This document shows, one piece after another, positions 30,767 through 38,589 of a stretch of 62,185 bases of DNA; within the stretch, counting starts at the first letter, position 1, and the number at the start of each line of letters is the position of its first letter. Source of the stretch: Thermoleophilia bacterium. Lineage in GTDB: Bacteria; Actinomycetota; Thermoleophilia; RBG-16-64-13. The notes below the pieces were generated by a model. It was given only the letters and a program-made list of their open reading frames with translations, was not told the origin of the DNA and did no database searches. The DNA lies in contig JAOSKU010000005.1 of assembly GCA_027493445.1 (NCBI GenBank), forward strand, positions 1 to 62,185, written 5' to 3'. Made by a program: the position numbers and the translations under genes.

Positions 30767-31467
30767 GGGGCACCTCGGCGGGACTTGCTGTCCTCTTGGT
30801 CTGAAAGGGTCAATGGGTGTTGCCCACAGGCGCACCGACGCGTGTCGAGCTCCACGTCAGCAGTGCCCGCAAAGGACGCACACGGGTCCCTAGTCGCCGA
30901 TGCTGAAGCACTCGATGGTCGAGGAGACCATGGCCGTGTCAGTGCCGACAGCGGGCGGAGAGGCCAGTTGATGACGGCGAGCGGGACATCGAGCTTCCGG
31001 GCCAGTTCCAGTTGAGCCAGTCGCTGCACCATGCGGAACCCCTCGCGCAGACCGGGGACGAGTTGTTCAGGGCGGATGCGGCTGGGCGTGTCCAGTTGGA
31101 GCCAGACCGCGTCGAGGCGCCAGTCCGGCACGAACACGAGCGGACCGGTTGCAGGGCCACCGCGGAAAGCTCGAAGCGCCTCGGACGCGCACGCCGGGAG
31201 AGAGACGACTCGCTGCCGGCTCCACGGCCAGTATGGGCGGGGCACTTCGTAAGCCCCGTCATCGGCCGCGATGGTGGTGGACACGACCATGATCGCGGCG
31301 TGGTCGAAGTCGATGTCCCGCCACGCAAGCCAGAGGGCTTCGCGGGTGCTCAGGTGGCAGCCCGAGCAGACGGCGATGAACGCCCGCCAGCACCGTGTAG
31401 GAGCCGCGGCGAGCATCGCGTCGATCTCGACGCTGGAGAATCCGCTGCGTGTTTGGACGCGGCTCAT
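30763..31467 (-). CDS. Integrase-like protein of unknown function
   Basis: 234 residues, coupled by 4-base overlaps to the methylase gene before it and the excisionase gene after it. Residues 8-60 (FSSVEIDAMLAAAPTRCWRA ... REALWLAWRDIDFDHAAIMV) resemble the start of a tyrosine-recombinase catalytic domain, including an arginine at the box I position. The H-x-x-R and tyrosine boxes are absent. Planctomycete mobile elements often carry such incomplete integrase-fold proteins. It could be a DNA-binding accessory factor. The last ~60 residues are low-complexity. Confidence 0.5.
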   Translation of the reverse strand: MSRVQTRSGFSSVEIDAMLAAAPTRCWRAFIAVCSGCHLSTREALWLAWRDIDFDHAAIMVVSTTIAADDGAYEVPRPYWPWSRQRVVSLPACASEALRAFRGGPATGPLVFVPDWRLDAVWLQLDTPSRIRPEQLVPGLREGFRMVQRLAQLELARKLDVPLAVINWPLRPLSALTRPWSPRPSSASASATRDPCASFAGTADVELDTRRCACGQHPLTLSDQEDSKSRRGAP

Positions 31468-32036
31468 CGCCCACCCCCTGCGCCGGCGATGCGGCGATAG
31501 AAGACACCTCGCGCCCAGCGTGTGTCACGCTTGAGCTTGGCCCTGAACACGACGATCGCGGAAGGAAAGGGTGCGGCGTTGCGGGCGTTGCCGAACCGCA
31601 AGCGACCACGGATGAAGCGAACCTCGTCGGCGTGGATGACGTGCTCGTGCCACCAGGCTGTGTCGGTGCGGGCGGGGATGAGACAGACGACGGTCGCGCC
31701 GCCCTCGGCGCTCCCCCGGGCCTTGGCGACCCATCGACCGATCTCGCGGCCGTAGGGCGGGTTCATCCAGCAGGTGCCGGTCCACGGCTGGAGGAGTCCA
31801 TCCTCGGCGGGCGAGTAGAACGACCGGCACTTGGCGTTCTCGGCCAATGCGCAGACATCCAGTGTGAACTGGAACTCGCGATGGAGCTCATGGAAGACAT
31901 CGTCGGGCGTGGCCCACAGGTCGGTGGCGGAACTGAAGTGAACGGAGTGGGGCATTGTCTTGCGGCGACGCTCGGTTGAACTGGCACGGAGCGTGGTGTC
32001 GTCTGTGTCAAACAGGTTGTTTTCGCTGGTGCTCAT
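31464..32036 (-). CDS. Phage-type N6-adenine DNA methyltransferase (Dam family)
   Basis: 190 residues from ATG 32036, seven bases after GAGGAG. HFSSATDLWATPDDVF, FTLDVCALAENAK and the catalytic CWMNPPYGREIGRWVAK (D/N-PPY) are the signature of the phage N-6-adenine-methyltransferase family (DNA_N6_MTase). These solo enzymes protect phage or plasmid DNA from host restriction by methylating adenine. No partner nuclease is adjacent, so an anti-restriction role for the element is likely. An alternative upstream start would add ~60 unconserved residues and is not favoured. Confidence 0.85.
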   Translation of the reverse strand: MSTSENNLFDTDDTTLRASSTERRRKTMPHSVHFSSATDLWATPDDVFHELHREFQFTLDVCALAENAKCRSFYSPAEDGLLQPWTGTCWMNPPYGREIGRWVAKARGSAEGGATVVCLIPARTDTAWWHEHVIHADEVRFIRGRLRFGNARNAAPFPSAIVVFRAKLKRDTRWARGVFYRRIAGAGGGR

Positions 32037-32047
32037 TGTCAGACTCC

Positions 32048-32299
32048 TCAGTCGCCGCAGGTCGGACAGAATCGGAATCCGCAGCGGGGGCATCGCGGTG
32101 CAATCCCATCGCATGTCGAACCGCACCGATGACAGAACAAGAGCCGCTGACCGCGAGTGTCGGGAATGACGGGCGGGGATTCCGGCGGGGTCGGCTCGGT
32201 TGACGTCCGCTCGACGGGAAGGCACCTCGCATCTGCGAAAAGCGGGGGCGTCGAGCTCGCGGGGTGAGTTGGCTGGTGGTGGCCTGGGTGCGTGTTCAT
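32048..32299 (-). CDS. Small zinc-ribbon protein
   Basis: 83 residues from ATG 32299, six bases after AGGAG. A disordered Pro/Thr-rich N-terminal part is followed by FCHRCGSTCDGIAPRCPRCG and FCPTCGD, i.e. three CxxC knuckles forming one or two zinc ribbons. It lies eleven bases before the methylase gene in the same operon. Such proteins often bind nucleic acid or a partner enzyme. The specific role is unknown. Confidence 0.65.
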   Translation of the reverse strand: MNTHPGHHQPTHPASSTPPLFADARCLPVERTSTEPTPPESPPVIPDTRGQRLLFCHRCGSTCDGIAPRCPRCGFRFCPTCGD

Positions 32300-32354
32300 G
32301 GCTTCTCCTATTCGTTCGTTTGCATACAGTGGAACACTCAGCAGAAAAAACTGG

Positions 32355-33089
32355 TTACAGCCCGGAAAACAGATTCGCCTGAGGCGGGTTGCTCTGCGGG
32401 CGGGGTGCCCTTCGCCTGATGAGCTCGGGACGATGCTCGGCGGGCATGAGCGGCGTGCCGTCGGCGAACTCGATCTCCCCGAACCGATAGACGGCGACTT
32501 CCTTCGACACGCCAAACCGCCGTGCGACGGCGGGGACGAATGTGTCACGCCACAGGGTCAGAGAATGGGCTCCGGCTTGGAGCAGGACAGGCATTTGCTC
32601 CCGACGGACGCCGAGTTCGTCCCGGAGTCGAAACAGTTGTTCGATGACCAGCGGTATGGGCATCAGGAGTGCGGCCGCAAAGCGGTCAGCCTCCCATTCG
32701 ACTCGGCGGTCGGGCTCCGACAGCATCACGCCGGAATCGATGAATTCCCGCGCTCGCCGACGGTGTAGCACCTGGTGACCCAGCTCATGTGCGCACGTGA
32801 ATCGAAACCGGCCTTCATGAGCGATGCGGTCACTGATCTCGATCTCGCGATCCTCGATGAACGCTTGTCCGAGCACTCCATCGGGGAGCCGCACCACGCC
32901 GAAGCGATACCCGAGTGGAGACTCGATCCACTCCTCCACGGGGATGGGCAGCGGGAGTTCGGTCAATCGGAGCGCCTCTCGACACCGCAGGAGCGTCTTC
33001 CAAGCGGATGCCTCAATGCGCCTGACCGCAGGCCGCAGTCTCAGGATGGGGGGGCTCTCGCTCGACATCGCCGGGGATCCAGGGCTCAC
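32355..33089 (-). CDS. ImmA/IrrE-type metallopeptidase
   Basis: 244 residues. GTG 33089 overlaps the stop of the XRE gene (GTGA); ATG 33068 is an alternative. The zinc-protease motif is CAHELGHQVLH (HExxH) with a downstream EWEADRFAAALLMP helix supplying the third ligand. ImmA/IrrE peptidases cleave a partner XRE repressor, here the coupled gene upstream, to switch on mobile-element or stress genes. The C-terminal region (~150-244) is the usual helical domain that recognises the partner. Confidence 0.85.
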   Translation of the reverse strand: MSPGSPAMSSESPPILRLRPAVRRIEASAWKTLLRCREALRLTELPLPIPVEEWIESPLGYRFGVVRLPDGVLGQAFIEDREIEISDRIAHEGRFRFTCAHELGHQVLHRRRAREFIDSGVMLSEPDRRVEWEADRFAAALLMPIPLVIEQLFRLRDELGVRREQMPVLLQAGAHSLTLWRDTFVPAVARRFGVSKEVAVYRFGEIEFADGTPLMPAEHRPELIRRRAPRPQSNPPQANLFSGL

Positions 33090-33466
33090 TTTTTCTTCTT
33101 TGTGACCTCATCCAGCAGCCGAATCGCATCCTGCCACTGTTCATCGGTGAGGTCCTTGGCCTTACGGAGGAACTGGGGTACTCGCCGGATGGTCGTGGAG
33201 TCCTTTGTGGCGATCTCGTTGACCACCAGCTCAGCCTTGGCCCACGCCGTGCGGAGTTCGACCTCGTCCATCTCGTAGAACTTCGCCATGCGGACCAACA
33301 GGTCATCAGAGGGAGTCCGATTCCCCTTTTCGATGTCTGTCAGGTGAGGAGGCGAGATGCCGAGCATGCCCGCCATCTCGCGGAGGCCCTTGCGCACGAC
33401 CTCGATCCGCTGCGTGCGGAGCCGCTCTCCGATCGGGATCTCCGCGCTGGTCTTTTTCTTCGCCAT
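33086..33466 (-). CDS. XRE-family repressor partnered with ImmA/IrrE
   Basis: 126 residues from ATG 33466 with GGAGAGG upstream. ATG 33481 would add five residues. HTH: GLREMAGMLGISPPHLTDIE followed by KGNRTPSDDLLVRMAKFYEM, the typical XRE fold, then a C-terminal helical region with a lysine-rich end (VTKKKK). Translationally coupled to the peptidase, the usual layout of ICEBs1-type ImmR/ImmA control. It probably represses this operon. Confidence 0.85.
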   Translation of the reverse strand: MAKKKTSAEIPIGERLRTQRIEVVRKGLREMAGMLGISPPHLTDIEKGNRTPSDDLLVRMAKFYEMDEVELRTAWAKAELVVNEIATKDSTTIRRVPQFLRKAKDLTDEQWQDAIRLLDEVTKKKK

Positions 33467-33698
33467 GCAGAACCTCTCCATCTTGTTCGCGTATATGCTA
33501 TCAGCGGTTCCAGGAGCGTCGAGCCCAACCGCCGGATTTTTGCCGGAATCGTCCCCCCGGCCTCAAGGAGAAAGAACCGTTCCGTCACCCGTCCCGTCAA
33601 AGTGGTGACCTGTGCGTCTCGCAGACCGGCACCTCCCACCATGTCCGTTGTTGGTCGCAGCGATGTGCCAGCAATGCCAATGTGTTGATGGAGGATGT

Positions 33699-33860
33699 AT
33701 GAGAAAGAAAATGCCGGAAGAAACCAGACAGGTGATCGTGCGCAGGTACGAGCACTACGTCGAGAGACGGCAGTATGGCGATCCGTGGCGGACCGTCATA
33801 TGCGCAGTTGGTGGCTTCATTGCGGGGATCGGGGCTGCACGGCTCTGGCTCCTGTTCTAG
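33699..33860 (+). CDS. 53-residue single-pass membrane protein
   Basis: ATG 33699 is four bases after a perfect GGAGG. The start MRKKMPEETRQVIVRRY is highly charged and is followed by one hydrophobic segment (VICAVGGFIAGIGAARLWLL) that ends the protein. The stop is 12 bases before a strong intrinsic terminator, so this is a compact, well-formed small gene. It could be a small toxin or membrane modulator. No family is recognised. Confidence 0.6.
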   Translation: MRKKMPEETRQVIVRRYEHYVERRQYGDPWRTVICAVGGFIAGIGAARLWLLF

Positions 33861-33872
33861 AAGCCTCGCCAC

Positions 33873-33902
33873 AGGACGGACTCATGTCCGTCCTTCTTTT
33901 TT
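33873..33902 (+). terminator. Intrinsic terminator
   Basis: Perfect nine-base stem AGGACGGAC / GTCCGTCCT with loop TCAT followed by TCTTTTTT. It closes the 53-residue gene. The 3' end of the opposing membrane-protein gene (stop at 33882) lies inside the stem. Confidence 0.9.
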
Positions 33903-34157
33903 GCGCCGCCGGGCGCGTCTGATCATGATGGCCACAAGAAGGACCATGCCGCTAGCCAGCAGCAGAGAATCCAGCACCCGAGCTACCTCGTCCGGGTTCT
34001 TGAGCTTGGAGATGTCGAGTCCGAAGAAGACCCCGCAGGCTGCGCATGCGACGAACGGCACGAAGACCTCCGCGAGCCACTGGGCCGGCTTCGGACGCCG
34101 TTGGAGGCGGTGTCGAGGATCGCGTGCTCGTTTCTGGAACCAATGCGTGGTCTGCAT
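33882..34157 (-). CDS. Small membrane protein
   Basis: 91 residues from ATG 34157; an in-frame ATG at 34196 would give 104. A basic N-terminus (HWFQKRARDPRHR) precedes two hydrophobic segments, AEVFVPFVACAACGVFFG and LLLASGMVLLVAIM, and a basic tail RRARRRKKEG. No strong ribosome-binding site is visible. Convergent with the 53-residue gene. Function unknown. Confidence 0.5.
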   Translation of the reverse strand: MQTTHWFQKRARDPRHRLQRRPKPAQWLAEVFVPFVACAACGVFFGLDISKLKNPDEVARVLDSLLLASGMVLLVAIMIRRARRRKKEGRT

Positions 34158-34240
34158 GGGGTTGTCGTAACACGTTCCCGAAAGACCTACAAGCATTCGC
34201 AGGCCCGTTCGTTTCTAGCCCCGATTCTGCGATCGACGTC

Positions 34241-34269
34241 TTGCCCGGTCGATGACGGCGCCCTGATAT
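34241..34269 (+). promoter_or_regulatory. Possible promoter of the structured RNA
   Basis: TTGCCC, 17-base spacer, TGATAT. Four of six consensus bases in each box. It lies just upstream of the first strong hairpins. Confidence 0.35.
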
Positions 34270-34275
34270 GAGCGA

Positions 34276-35750
34276 CTCGGGATTGTGATTGACCGGTCGA
34301 TTGTCGTTGAGCACACTGGCTGCGCTAAGTCACGCGTATCCGGCAACGCACCATAACCGACGGAGCAGGGCTCTGCCCTGCGATCGTCGATCCACGCACA
34401 ACGCGTGCTCGGCGTGCTCCAGACGGGGCACCGCACCCGAAGCCTGACCACCAATCAGGCGATGGGGCCGGACTGACCATCCGGCATGCCGTGTGCCCGT
34501 AGAGCTGGGTTGCCATGAGAGTGGCTCGCCCAGCTCGACGGAGGCTCGCACGAGTAGTCCACAGGCCACAGGCCGTGAGTAATCCGTGCGTTCTATCCGA
34601 TGGTTCTCTCGCACCGGCCGAAGCCGGGCGACGCGGGCATACTCGGCCTGAGGGCCGAGCCGCGGTGGTTCAAAGCGGGTGTGGACACCAGCTCAACGCA
34701 GCATGGTGTCCGAATCCCGTCCAGGGGGTTTGTGGCCGAGCGTCCGCAGGGACGTGGCCCGTTCAACCTGGCCGGCGTGGGGAGCCTTCGTGCGGCGACG
34801 CACGGGGCCGGTGCCGATCAGCACCGGGTATCCGAGGAAGTCTCGGAACGCGAAAAGCTCAACCACGAGAGGCCCGAGCCGTCATGGCGTCAAGGGCTTG
34901 CCGGTGAGTTCGACCGAAGACGAAGCCGAACAGGGAACGCCGGTCGTCGGCGGGTAGAGGGGAGCTTCTGGTTTCTGCCCCTCGAAAGCGTGCTCCATCT
35001 GGAGCACGGCAACTGCGCTGACGCGGAAGCGTCAGACGTACGACGACAGGTCCGCCGGGTCACACCGGCTACCAACGTGATCGGTCGAACGAAGTCCACC
35101 GCGAACGCGGGAACCTCTGCGGGGGCCGGAATGGTCTCCGGTGCCGGGGCGGCGACGCCCCGGTGATTGAAACCCCGCAGAGGGGGAGTGTGGCCTCAGT
35201 AGAAGCCGGCGGGAGCCGGGCGGTGACACGGCAAGGCAGTCGTGTCCCGTTCCTCATGTGCTGACGGGTGGTGCCGGGCACTGGTCGAAAGACCGGAGGA
35301 CAACGAAAGGGCCGACGGGCTGAACCCTCCCATGTGGAGGGGCCCGTCTGGATGCACGCGCCGGAGCCGGGGCGGGGGAGTCTTCTCCCGTCCCGGTGCC
35401 GGCTCCTTGGGTGGAAGCATGAGCGGTCAGAGCGGTCTTGTCCGGGAGGACGGGACCGCTCTGGCGGCGTTCCGACGATGCACAGTCGAGGTGTGCCCTG
35501 AGCACGCGGCTGTGCACTCGGAGGTTCTTCCACCGCTACCACTATGGATTGGGCACGGACGATCTGGGAAACCAGCGTCCGTGCCCGCGGAGAGCAGTGA
35601 AAGGAGGTTGCACGCGGAAGGTGCGGCGAGCTGCGCCCGTTCGGTCGGTCCTGCCGGCACGCGTCCCGAGAGGGAGTGGCCGTGCGGACCGGCGAAGGGG
35701 CAGTCGTCGCGAGCGGCTTTGCTGGGTGTGCCGTCAAACACCCAGCGTCC
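34276..35750 (+). ncRNA. Candidate large structured noncoding RNA (~1.4 kb)
   Basis: No frame on either strand gives a protein-like product, yet the stretch is packed with strong, evenly spaced stem-loops. Examples are 34365-34381, 34642-34659, 34808-34827, 34989-35008 (CGTGCTCC stem), 35018-35035 (CTGACGC stem, GGAA loop), a three-way junction 35114-35183, 35281-35296 (GAAA loop), 35314-35348, 35429-35462, 35551-35586 (15-bp stem with a two-base bulge and GAAA loop) and 35721-35746. Three loops are GNRA tetraloops, a hallmark of folded RNA rather than DNA sites. Strand is inferred from GNRA polarity and from the promoter-like TTGCCC-N17-TGATAT at 34241-34269. A protein gene starts 43 bases after the last hairpin. 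I find no group I, group II, RNase P or tmRNA core. The exact ends are unknown. Confidence 0.55.
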
Positions 35751-35792
35751 TTAGGTCACGCCGGGCACGCGGGGCGGCATAACGCCTGCGGA

Positions 35793-36572
35793 ATGACGGA
35801 GTATCGATGCGTGACCAAATCTATCGCAGGGTTCATCCAGCAGCTCGCGGTGTCGTACGTTGGACGGGGCTACTGGTTCTACGTCGCCGGCCGCGTACCG
35901 GACGGCAAGGACCCGTCCGCCGTGGACGCCAAGCTCATCCGTCGGTACGGCATCGACGTGTCCAAGTGGGCCCGTGCCCGACGCAAGCGGTCGGGGCTCG
36001 CCAACATGCAGTACATCCGCCACGGCCGATTCTTCGTGCTGCTCTCGACCCACGGCAGTCATCCATTCTTCGAGTCTGAGAAGCCCTCGCTGCGTGACGT
36101 GCGGCGAACGCCGGTGAAGTACGCCGGCTACTCCGTCAGCTACCGCGCTGGACACCCGCACGTCCGCATCGAGCGGCGTGAGTACCTGCGGCTGCGGTCC
36201 TGGCTGCTCGACGTGGCGGCGGCGAGGGGCACGCCGGGCGTGCGGGCCGAGCTGTCCTCGCTTCGGTTCGAGCCTTACGCCCCGGTGCGTCGTCAGCTGC
36301 TCAACTTGCTGCGTGCGACCAACCGTGAACTCGCGGAGCGTGGGCATGCCAAGCTCGCCCCGTCGTGCCTTCGGCTTCGGCGGACCGTTGGTCCTGTGTT
36401 CATGGACTCAGCCGGGACCGCTGCGTGCGAGCACACGCAAGTACCGGTCCAGTGCAGCTCGCGGGGAAGCCCCGCACGCCCTGGCCCAGGCGACGAACTC
36501 GGCGACATCGACTCTTCGTTCACCGGTCTCGCAGTTGTGGACCCAGGACTGGGGCTTGCCGAGCTCGGCTGA
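35793..36572 (+). CDS. Conserved protein of unknown function downstream of the structured RNA
   Basis: 259 residues from ATG 35793. Residues ~8-200 are dense and well-formed (GFIQQLAVSYVGRGYWFYVA, LIRRYGIDVSKWARARRKR, YIRHGRFFVLLSTHGSHPFF, EPYAPVRRQLLNLLRATNRE), rich in Arg and aromatic residues, which would suit an RNA- or DNA-binding protein. I recall similar sequences in multiple copies in environmental bacteria but cannot name a family. The last ~60 residues after RLRRTVGPVF look random and run antisense through the XRE gene at 36408-36662, so the original stop has probably been lost. The close spacing to the hairpin-rich region suggests that RNA and protein form one unit. Confidence 0.6.
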   Translation: MTEYRCVTKSIAGFIQQLAVSYVGRGYWFYVAGRVPDGKDPSAVDAKLIRRYGIDVSKWARARRKRSGLANMQYIRHGRFFVLLSTHGSHPFFESEKPSLRDVRRTPVKYAGYSVSYRAGHPHVRIERREYLRLRSWLLDVAAARGTPGVRAELSSLRFEPYAPVRRQLLNLLRATNRELAERGHAKLAPSCLRLRRTVGPVFMDSAGTAACEHTQVPVQCSSRGSPARPGPGDELGDIDSSFTGLAVVDPGLGLAELG

Positions 36573-36662
36573 TAGCGCACGCTGGGTGAGCCCAGCCGAC
36601 GTGCGAAGTTCGCGCAGAATGTTGGACAGGTGCGTGTACTCGACCTCATGGTGGATGCTCAT
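36408..36662 (-). CDS. XRE-family transcriptional regulator
   Basis: 84 residues from ATG 36662. HTH: LRELRTSAGLTQRALSAELG then KPQSWVHNCETGERRVDVAE, a standard XRE domain with little else. Two 20-bp direct repeats lie immediately upstream (36668-36713), so autoregulation is likely. Its 3' end overlaps, in antisense, the degenerate tail of the gene at 35793. Confidence 0.8.
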   Translation of the reverse strand: MSIHHEVEYTHLSNILRELRTSAGLTQRALSAELGKPQSWVHNCETGERRVDVAEFVAWARACGASPRAALDRYLRVLARSGPG

Positions 36663-36667
36663 GACTT

Positions 36668-36713
36668 TTGATCCGATTTTCGTGTCATCGCCCTTGATCC
36701 GATTTTCGTATCA
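36668..36713. promoter_or_regulatory. Tandem operator repeats upstream of the XRE gene
   Basis: TTGATCCGATTTTCGTGTCA (36668-36687) and the same with one change (GTATCA end, 36694-36713), repeated every 26 bases, i.e. 2.5 helical turns. The second overlaps a TATCA/TGATA inverted repeat. They are probably binding sites for the XRE protein and control both it and the divergent membrane-protein gene. Confidence 0.65.
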
Positions 36714-36794
36714 GGCAATGATACGTCATGCTGATCCGACTCGTTGGAGCGCTTGTTCGGCCGGGTCCCGAAGTTCATCGCGCGGGGGTCGGCG

Positions 36795-37469
36795 ATGAAC
36801 GATCTGATGACACGCAGGTTCGGTCTGCTCATCGCGTACATCGTGCCGGGCTTCGTCATGCTGCTTGGGGTCGCTTCTCTCGCCGAGCCGGTTTGGGGCT
36901 GGCTTGTCGGTGTGGGCTCTGTGGGGCCTTCCTTCGGTGCGGTGCTGTACGTGGCGGTGGGATCAGTGGCCGCGGGCATGACAGCCAGCGTGCTCCGCTG
37001 GGCTTTCCTCGACACTCTGCACGAGGCAACGGGACTCCATCGGCCCTCGCTGGACGAGTCACGTCTGGCAGACCGACTCGTCGCGTACGACTATCTCGTC
37101 GAGCAGCACTATCGCTACTACCAGTTCTACGGGAACACGCTGGTCGCACTCATCCTGGCGTTCGCCATGTGGCGATTGTCGAACCATGCGGATGCCGCAC
37201 CGGTTGGCTGGCCGGAGTGCGTACTCACCATCATCACGTTCGTGTTCGCGGCGGGCTCGCGTGACGCTCTCCGCAAGTACTACGCCGGGGGCGAGTTGCT
37301 CCTCGGAAAGGTCTCTCATCGAAGGAGAAGACGCATGACCAACGGAAAGCACCATTCAGCAGCAACGTCTCCGGCTCCCAAGGCGGCGACTCCGAAGAGC
37401 GGCATGGCTCGTCGCGTGCTCTCCAAGGCGGGCGCGGCTTCGTCGGCCGGCAAGCCGCAGTCCAAGTAG
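36795..37469 (+). CDS. Multi-pass membrane protein with an internal in-frame start near the C-terminus
   Basis: 224 residues from ATG 36795. Four hydrophobic segments are visible (FGLLIAYIVPGFVMLLGVAS; FGAVLYVAVGSVAAGMTA; FYGNTLVALILAFAMW; CVLTIITFVFAAG), separated by a cytoplasmic-looking charged region. The tail after ~180 is a basic, Ala/Ser/Lys-rich extension. Inside it AAGGAG lies eight bases before an in-frame ATG at 37335, which would also yield a free 44-residue basic peptide. Divergent from the XRE gene and probably repressed by it. Function unknown. Confidence 0.6.
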   Translation: MNDLMTRRFGLLIAYIVPGFVMLLGVASLAEPVWGWLVGVGSVGPSFGAVLYVAVGSVAAGMTASVLRWAFLDTLHEATGLHRPSLDESRLADRLVAYDYLVEQHYRYYQFYGNTLVALILAFAMWRLSNHADAAPVGWPECVLTIITFVFAAGSRDALRKYYAGGELLLGKVSHRRRRRMTNGKHHSAATSPAPKAATPKSGMARRVLSKAGAASSAGKPQSK

Positions 37470-37495
37470 CGTGAAGGCCGGGATCCGCATAGAAG

Positions 37496-37525
37496 GGGGC
37501 GGGGCTTCGCAAGGAGCCCCGCCCC
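37496..37525. terminator. Strong GC hairpin between convergent genes
   Basis: Eleven-base arms GGGGCGGGGCT / AGCCCCGCCCC with an eight-base loop. The T-run is weak (CTTTC downstream). It lies between the stop of the membrane gene and the stop of the recombinase and could terminate both. Confidence 0.6.
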
Positions 37526-37542
37526 TACGCCTTTCGTGTGGA

Positions 37543-38571
37543 TCAGATCTGGATCCGCTCGATCTCATCCAGGGTGATGGCGTCGCTGGTGCGGTCGTAG
37601 AGCTTCGTGGTTCGTGGAGACTCGTGCGCGGCGATCGCCTGCGCCCGCTCCAGTGTTCCACCGTTGCTCAGATAGGCGGTGATGCCTGTGGCCCGGAACG
37701 TGTGGCAGCATGTTGATGTGGAGAGGTCCGCGCGGCGAGCACGCCGCTTGATCATCCGGAGCGCGTGCCCGCGCCCCAACGGGCGTCCGGTGAGGAGGCC
37801 CGCGGCGTTGATGGACTGAAACAGCGGCGAGTGCGGCTGCTCCCGGATGCCGGCGGCATCGATGTACTCATCCAGGTACTCCTCTGCGGTGTGGTGCACT
37901 GGCAACTGGTGAACCTTGCCGCCCTTCTCGCGGAGCCGGAGCCACCATCGCTTTCCCTCGGGGTAGTAGTCGCCGACGGCCACGCCGAGCGCCGCGGAGA
38001 CGCGTGCGAACGTGAAGAGCATCGTCGCGATGAGGGCGCGGTCCCGTAGACCGGCGAGGTCGTCGGTAGCAATCGAGTCCAGAAGCTGCCGTGCCTCCTC
38101 AGCGGTGAGCACTGGCGTCGAGCCACGGCGGACCACGTGCGAGGGCCCACGGACGGAGGCGGCAGGATTGGAGGCCAACACGCCACCGGTCACCAACCAG
38201 CCGAAGAGGCGTCCGATGGCTGCCAGATGTTGTTTGCAGGTCGGGCGGGAGTGGGTAGTTCCCATTTGCTCGATGTATCCGGCCACTAGGACCGGTTCAA
38301 TGTCGCGGAAGCTTTTCAGTCCACCCCTCTCGGCCCAGGTCAGGAACCTCCCGGTGGCTCTCGCGTAGGCCTCCCGCGTGTTCGGATTACGGATGGTGGC
38401 GACGAAGAACTCGATGAACCGGCGGCACGCCTCGGGCCCGGCCGCCCTCACGCAGCTCGGAACTCGGGTTTCACACCAGTTGTCGCTTCGTTCCGTTGCC
38501 CACGCAGGCCGGGCCGGTGGCTGTTCGACCGGTATCGTCGTCGGTGGTCGGGCTATGTCCGAGGGGTCCAT
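37543..38571 (-). CDS. Tyrosine recombinase/integrase, intact
   Basis: 342 residues from ATG 38571. N-terminal SAM-like domain (FIEFFVATIRNPNTREAYAR) and a complete catalytic domain: arginine at the box I position in the RDRALIATMLFTFARVSAAL segment, CHTFRATGITAYLSNGG (H-x-x-R) and AAHESPRTTKLYDRTSD with the nucleophilic tyrosine. The C-terminal TLDEIERI is characteristic of a widespread integrase group that often sits beside defence cargo. All catalytic residues are present, so this is the likely active recombinase of the element. An inverted repeat with 8-base spacing covers its start codon (38564-38589). Confidence 0.9.
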   Translation of the reverse strand: MDPSDIARPPTTIPVEQPPARPAWATERSDNWCETRVPSCVRAAGPEACRRFIEFFVATIRNPNTREAYARATGRFLTWAERGGLKSFRDIEPVLVAGYIEQMGTTHSRPTCKQHLAAIGRLFGWLVTGGVLASNPAASVRGPSHVVRRGSTPVLTAEEARQLLDSIATDDLAGLRDRALIATMLFTFARVSAALGVAVGDYYPEGKRWWLRLREKGGKVHQLPVHHTAEEYLDEYIDAAGIREQPHSPLFQSINAAGLLTGRPLGRGHALRMIKRRARRADLSTSTCCHTFRATGITAYLSNGGTLERAQAIAAHESPRTTKLYDRTSDAITLDEIERIQI

Positions 38572-38589
38572 AACGTCCTTTATGGACCC
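38564..38589. repeat. Inverted repeat across the integrase start codon (possible recombination core or operator)
   Basis: Nine-base arms GGGTCCATA / TATGGACCC around an 8-base spacer. Tyrosine recombinases bind such pairs around 6-8 base cores (compare lox and dif sites). It may be the att core or an autoregulatory site. Confidence 0.5.

Noticed and set aside
34515..35166. Open frames of 100-220 codons on both strands in the hairpin-rich region
   Set aside because: Arg/Pro/Ser-rich products without motifs, no ribosome-binding sites, and all overlap strong RNA stems. Typical of GC-rich noncoding DNA.
34276..35750. Group I intron, group II intron, RNase P RNA or tmRNA
   Set aside because: I looked for the group II domain V core, the group I P/Q/R/S elements, the RNase P GAGGAAAGTCC box and a tRNA-like end, and found none. 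No reverse transcriptase or homing endonuclease follows.
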